Source: Lichtheimia corymbifera B2541
Taxonomy: Eukaryota; Mucoromycota; Mucoromycetes; Mucorales; Lichtheimiaceae
Reading direction: 5' to 3'
Length of the DNA: 64,000 nt
NCBI GenBank assembly: GCA_000697475.1
Contig: JNEU01000586.1
Location: forward strand, 1 to 64,000
Shown: one piece after another, positions 61,969 to 64,000 of the stretch
Numbering within the stretch: position 1 is the first letter of the stretch
Layout of the letters: every line of letters begins with the position of its first letter
The notes under the pieces: model-generated
Database searches by the model: none
Told to the model about the DNA's origin: nothing
What the model saw: the letters and a program-made list of their open reading frames with translations, nothing else
Position numbers and translations under genes: made by a program

Positions 61969-63051
61969 TTACAATTTCTTTCTTGAGCTCCTTTTGGCAC
62001 TACCACGAGAGCGATGACCAGCACTGGCACAAGTAATGGTATTGCTGTCATTATCGTCAGGACGTTGATGTCGATTTAATGCGTCTTGGCGTGCAAAGGC
62101 TTTGTTGCAGATGTGGCATACGTATGGCTTGATGCCATAATGCAGCTTCGTGTGACGATTTCGATCGTGTTGTCGCGCGAAACGCTTGGGACAGAGATCA
62201 CAAGCAAAAGGTCGTTCAAGTGTGTGAGTGCGTCGATGTGATTTCAGATTATAGGGACGGGTAAAGGTCTTGTCGCATCCCGGGAAATCACAACGGAACG
62301 GGGTTGCTGAACGTGGTTGCTGAGACGATGAAGAATGGTGTCGTGTGCTGTTATTGCTATTTGATGATGACGCTCTTATCCGCTTTGTTGGTGCCAGATT
62401 CAAATTGAGAAGATTAGGTGCGTATGGCAAATCGTGCACGGTCCGACGCCGCGTGCTGCGAGTGGTACCGTTCTTCTTTTTACTCTTGCTGCGCTTATCC
62501 TTCACCACTTTTAAGGTCACTTCTTCGTTGGTTGTCGAAGATTTCTTTTCATTGGTGGCTTCCATTATTGATGGCACCTCTTTAGGTGCTGGTGATTGTG
62601 CTGTAGTAGTTGTTACTGTTGAAACAGAAGAAGAGGAAGAAGAGGATGTTGGAGGAATGCTGGAAGGAGGTTGCGGTGCAATAGCAAGCAACAATTGCTC
62701 CATATCATGTTGCATCAATGGTGGTGACATGGTGTTGTTACAAGATTCATGTGAGCTCATAGGAGATAAAGTCAACTCTGCGGGTGAAAATGGTGGTGTA
62801 GGTTGTTGCTGAGCAGGTGGTGGAGGTGCAGGTTGTAGTTGTGATTGCTGTGGATGAGATTGATTGTAATCTGAAAGCAGCTGAGAAGGCATTTCCCACA
62901 TATCAAAGTAAACCATCTCTTGATGGTTGCTTGGAACAGGGTAGTACTGATCGAACATGCTGTTGTCGAATGGCTTTTGATGCAACTCAGAGAATGACAA
63001 GTCAACGGATGCATCAAAATGCATATCGAAAACGTTATTGTACTGATCCAT
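61969..63051 (-). CDS. C2H2 zinc-finger transcription factor, Crz1-like
   Basis: Single exon, 360 aa. The N-terminal 150 residues are Gln/Pro/Ser-rich (PHQ and SSPL-type runs); a basic region ([16 protein letters not shown], near 192-207) is a likely nuclear signal. Three zinc fingers lie near 249-335: [41 protein letters not shown], and [20 protein letters not shown]. In the third finger the second histidine is absent and a distal cysteine (TITC) could replace it, as in Crz1/PRZ1, whose third finger is atypical. This layout fits calcineurin-responsive Crz1-type factors. I see no clear PxIxIT calcineurin docking site, so regulation by calcineurin is unproven. It lacks introns, unlike most neighbours. 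Confidence 0.85.
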   Translation of the reverse strand: MDQYNNVFDMHFDASVDLSFSELHQKPFDNSMFDQYYPVPSNHQEMVYFDMWEMPSQLLSDYNQSHPQQSQLQPAPPPPAQQQPTPPFSPAELTLSPMSSHESCNNTMSPPLMQHDMEQLLLAIAPQPPSSIPPTSSSSSSSVSTVTTTTAQSPAPKEVPSIMEATNEKKSSTTNEEVTLKVVKDKRSKSKKKNGTTRSTRRRTVHDLPYAPNLLNLNLAPTKRIRASSSNSNNSTRHHSSSSQQPRSATPFRCDFPGCDKTFTRPYNLKSHRRTHTLERPFACDLCPKRFARQHDRNRHTKLHYGIKPYVCHICNKAFARQDALNRHQRPDDNDSNTITCASAGHRSRGSAKRSSRKKL

Positions 63052-64000
63052 GATTTATGTGTTCAAAGAAAGTGGAAAAAGAAGAAAAAGACAAGGATAA
63101 ATCGAATCGTCTGGGTAGCATTATATATATATAACAGAAGCGATCATATTTGTCACACTTTGGATACGAGGGGGTGAAAGTGTGTTTGTGAGTGAGTGTC
63201 TCACTCTCTCTTCACATGACACCAGCCTAAATACACTTTGATCCGCTCGTCAACCACAAGGATATCTTTGAAGGTTACACATTCACCTCAGCAAAACACA
63301 GTGTCGAGCGAGCTCGCGGAAATGAATGGGGACTCCGCGCATAGCAACAATTCCGGGGGCGATCGGCCACAACGACCCCATTACCTAAAGTGTCCTTCGC
63401 TTCACCCAAGATACTGAAAAGGCAATTTCCTCTTTTACTCAATTTTAACCCCCCAATTTTTCTATTTGATGCTGCGTGATTCAGTGCTCTTGTTGTTGTT
63501 CCTGCATTTTTGCGCAGCAGTCTCTTTCCCTCTCTCCCTTTAGTAAAATGAGTCAAATCCTGCTATGTATGGCCCTGGGATCGGATATTACCTTCACAAG
63601 ACCGCACCTCACTATTCACATTTACAGAACCTGTTTCTTCTCGTTCCTGATCGACAAAAAGGGGTTTCTAGATACATTGATCTGATTTACTTTAAGCTCT
63701 TGCTACGTTGTAAGATTCTCGAACACACATGTTGGTGCATCATGGCATCATCGATGAGACGTGTGTGCGTAACATGTGCACAAGCTATTTACTTAAACAA
63801 AACGCTGCGCAAAACACATTTACACGCACGCTAGATGACCATCATCATTGCCATAATAATAGTACGCAAAAGACGCTAAAACCCATATTCATTGTCCATT
63901 GCCACTCCATGGACTACCATTTTTGTGCGCTTGTTTCTATGGCAACCATCTCAGTCTCTATTTGCTGGATCATGAATGAATCCTGTCTCCATTTGCCAAA
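63052..64000. other. Upstream region of the Crz1-like gene, window end
   Basis: Promoter side of the zinc-finger gene, with TATATATATATA near 63122-63132. No further gene was recognised before the window ends. Short frames at 63275-63834 have no domain content. Confidence 0.4.

Overview
The window is nuclear DNA of a fungus, most likely an early-diverging mould of the Mucorales type. Genes are dense, on both strands, and cut by many short introns (about 45-75 bp, GT..AG). The content is fungal: an Mbp1-type APSES cell-cycle factor, a Skt5/Chs4-like chitin synthase activator, a septin, a Cys3/MetR-like bZIP and a Crz1-like zinc finger. It also holds genes often missing from yeasts, such as elongin C, an STK32/YANK kinase, an HMMR-like protein and a Munc13 homologue. 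The species assignment is inference; no rRNA or mitochondrial marker is present.

Layout. 0-3.5 kb has no convincing gene but holds a degenerate satellite-like repeat with a three-unit higher-order pattern. 3.5-10.4 kb (- strand) carries two tandem paralogues of a large kelch-repeat, multi-pass membrane protein. 11.4-19.3 kb (+) has an ankyrin-DysF-FYVE endosomal protein, the Skt5/Chs4-like Sel1-repeat protein with a CaaX box, and a divergent septin. AP-3 sigma follows on the minus strand, in five small exons. 21.4-28.8 kb (+) has a Munc13/Ync13 homologue, a GATA-finger/SET-domain fusion and elongin C. 29.9-32.3 kb (-) is an intron-rich LctP-family lactate permease. 35.5-37.5 kb (-) is the Mbp1-like factor, with two ACGCGT boxes just upstream of its own start.

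38.5-47.4 kb holds a glycine-rich DUF7721-like protein, a bZIP factor, an HMMR-like coiled-coil protein, Tom5, ribosomal protein eS27 and an intronless nicotianamine synthase. 47.6-54.5 kb has a YANK kinase head-to-head with Atp10, which converges on a TMF1/Sgm1 Golgi golgin. 56.4-58.8 kb (+) has PP1 and Mdm35/TRIAP1. 62.0-63.1 kb (-) is the Crz1-like factor, after about 3.2 kb with no recognisable gene.

Themes. Membrane traffic and polarised growth recur (AP-3 sigma, Munc13, TMF1, FYVE protein, septin, Skt5), as does mitochondrial biogenesis (Tom5, Atp10, Mdm35). Neighbours are not operon-like and need not share a pathway. Gene models were built by hand from splice signals, reading phase and protein-family resemblance. 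Exon borders may be off by 1-2 bases in places.
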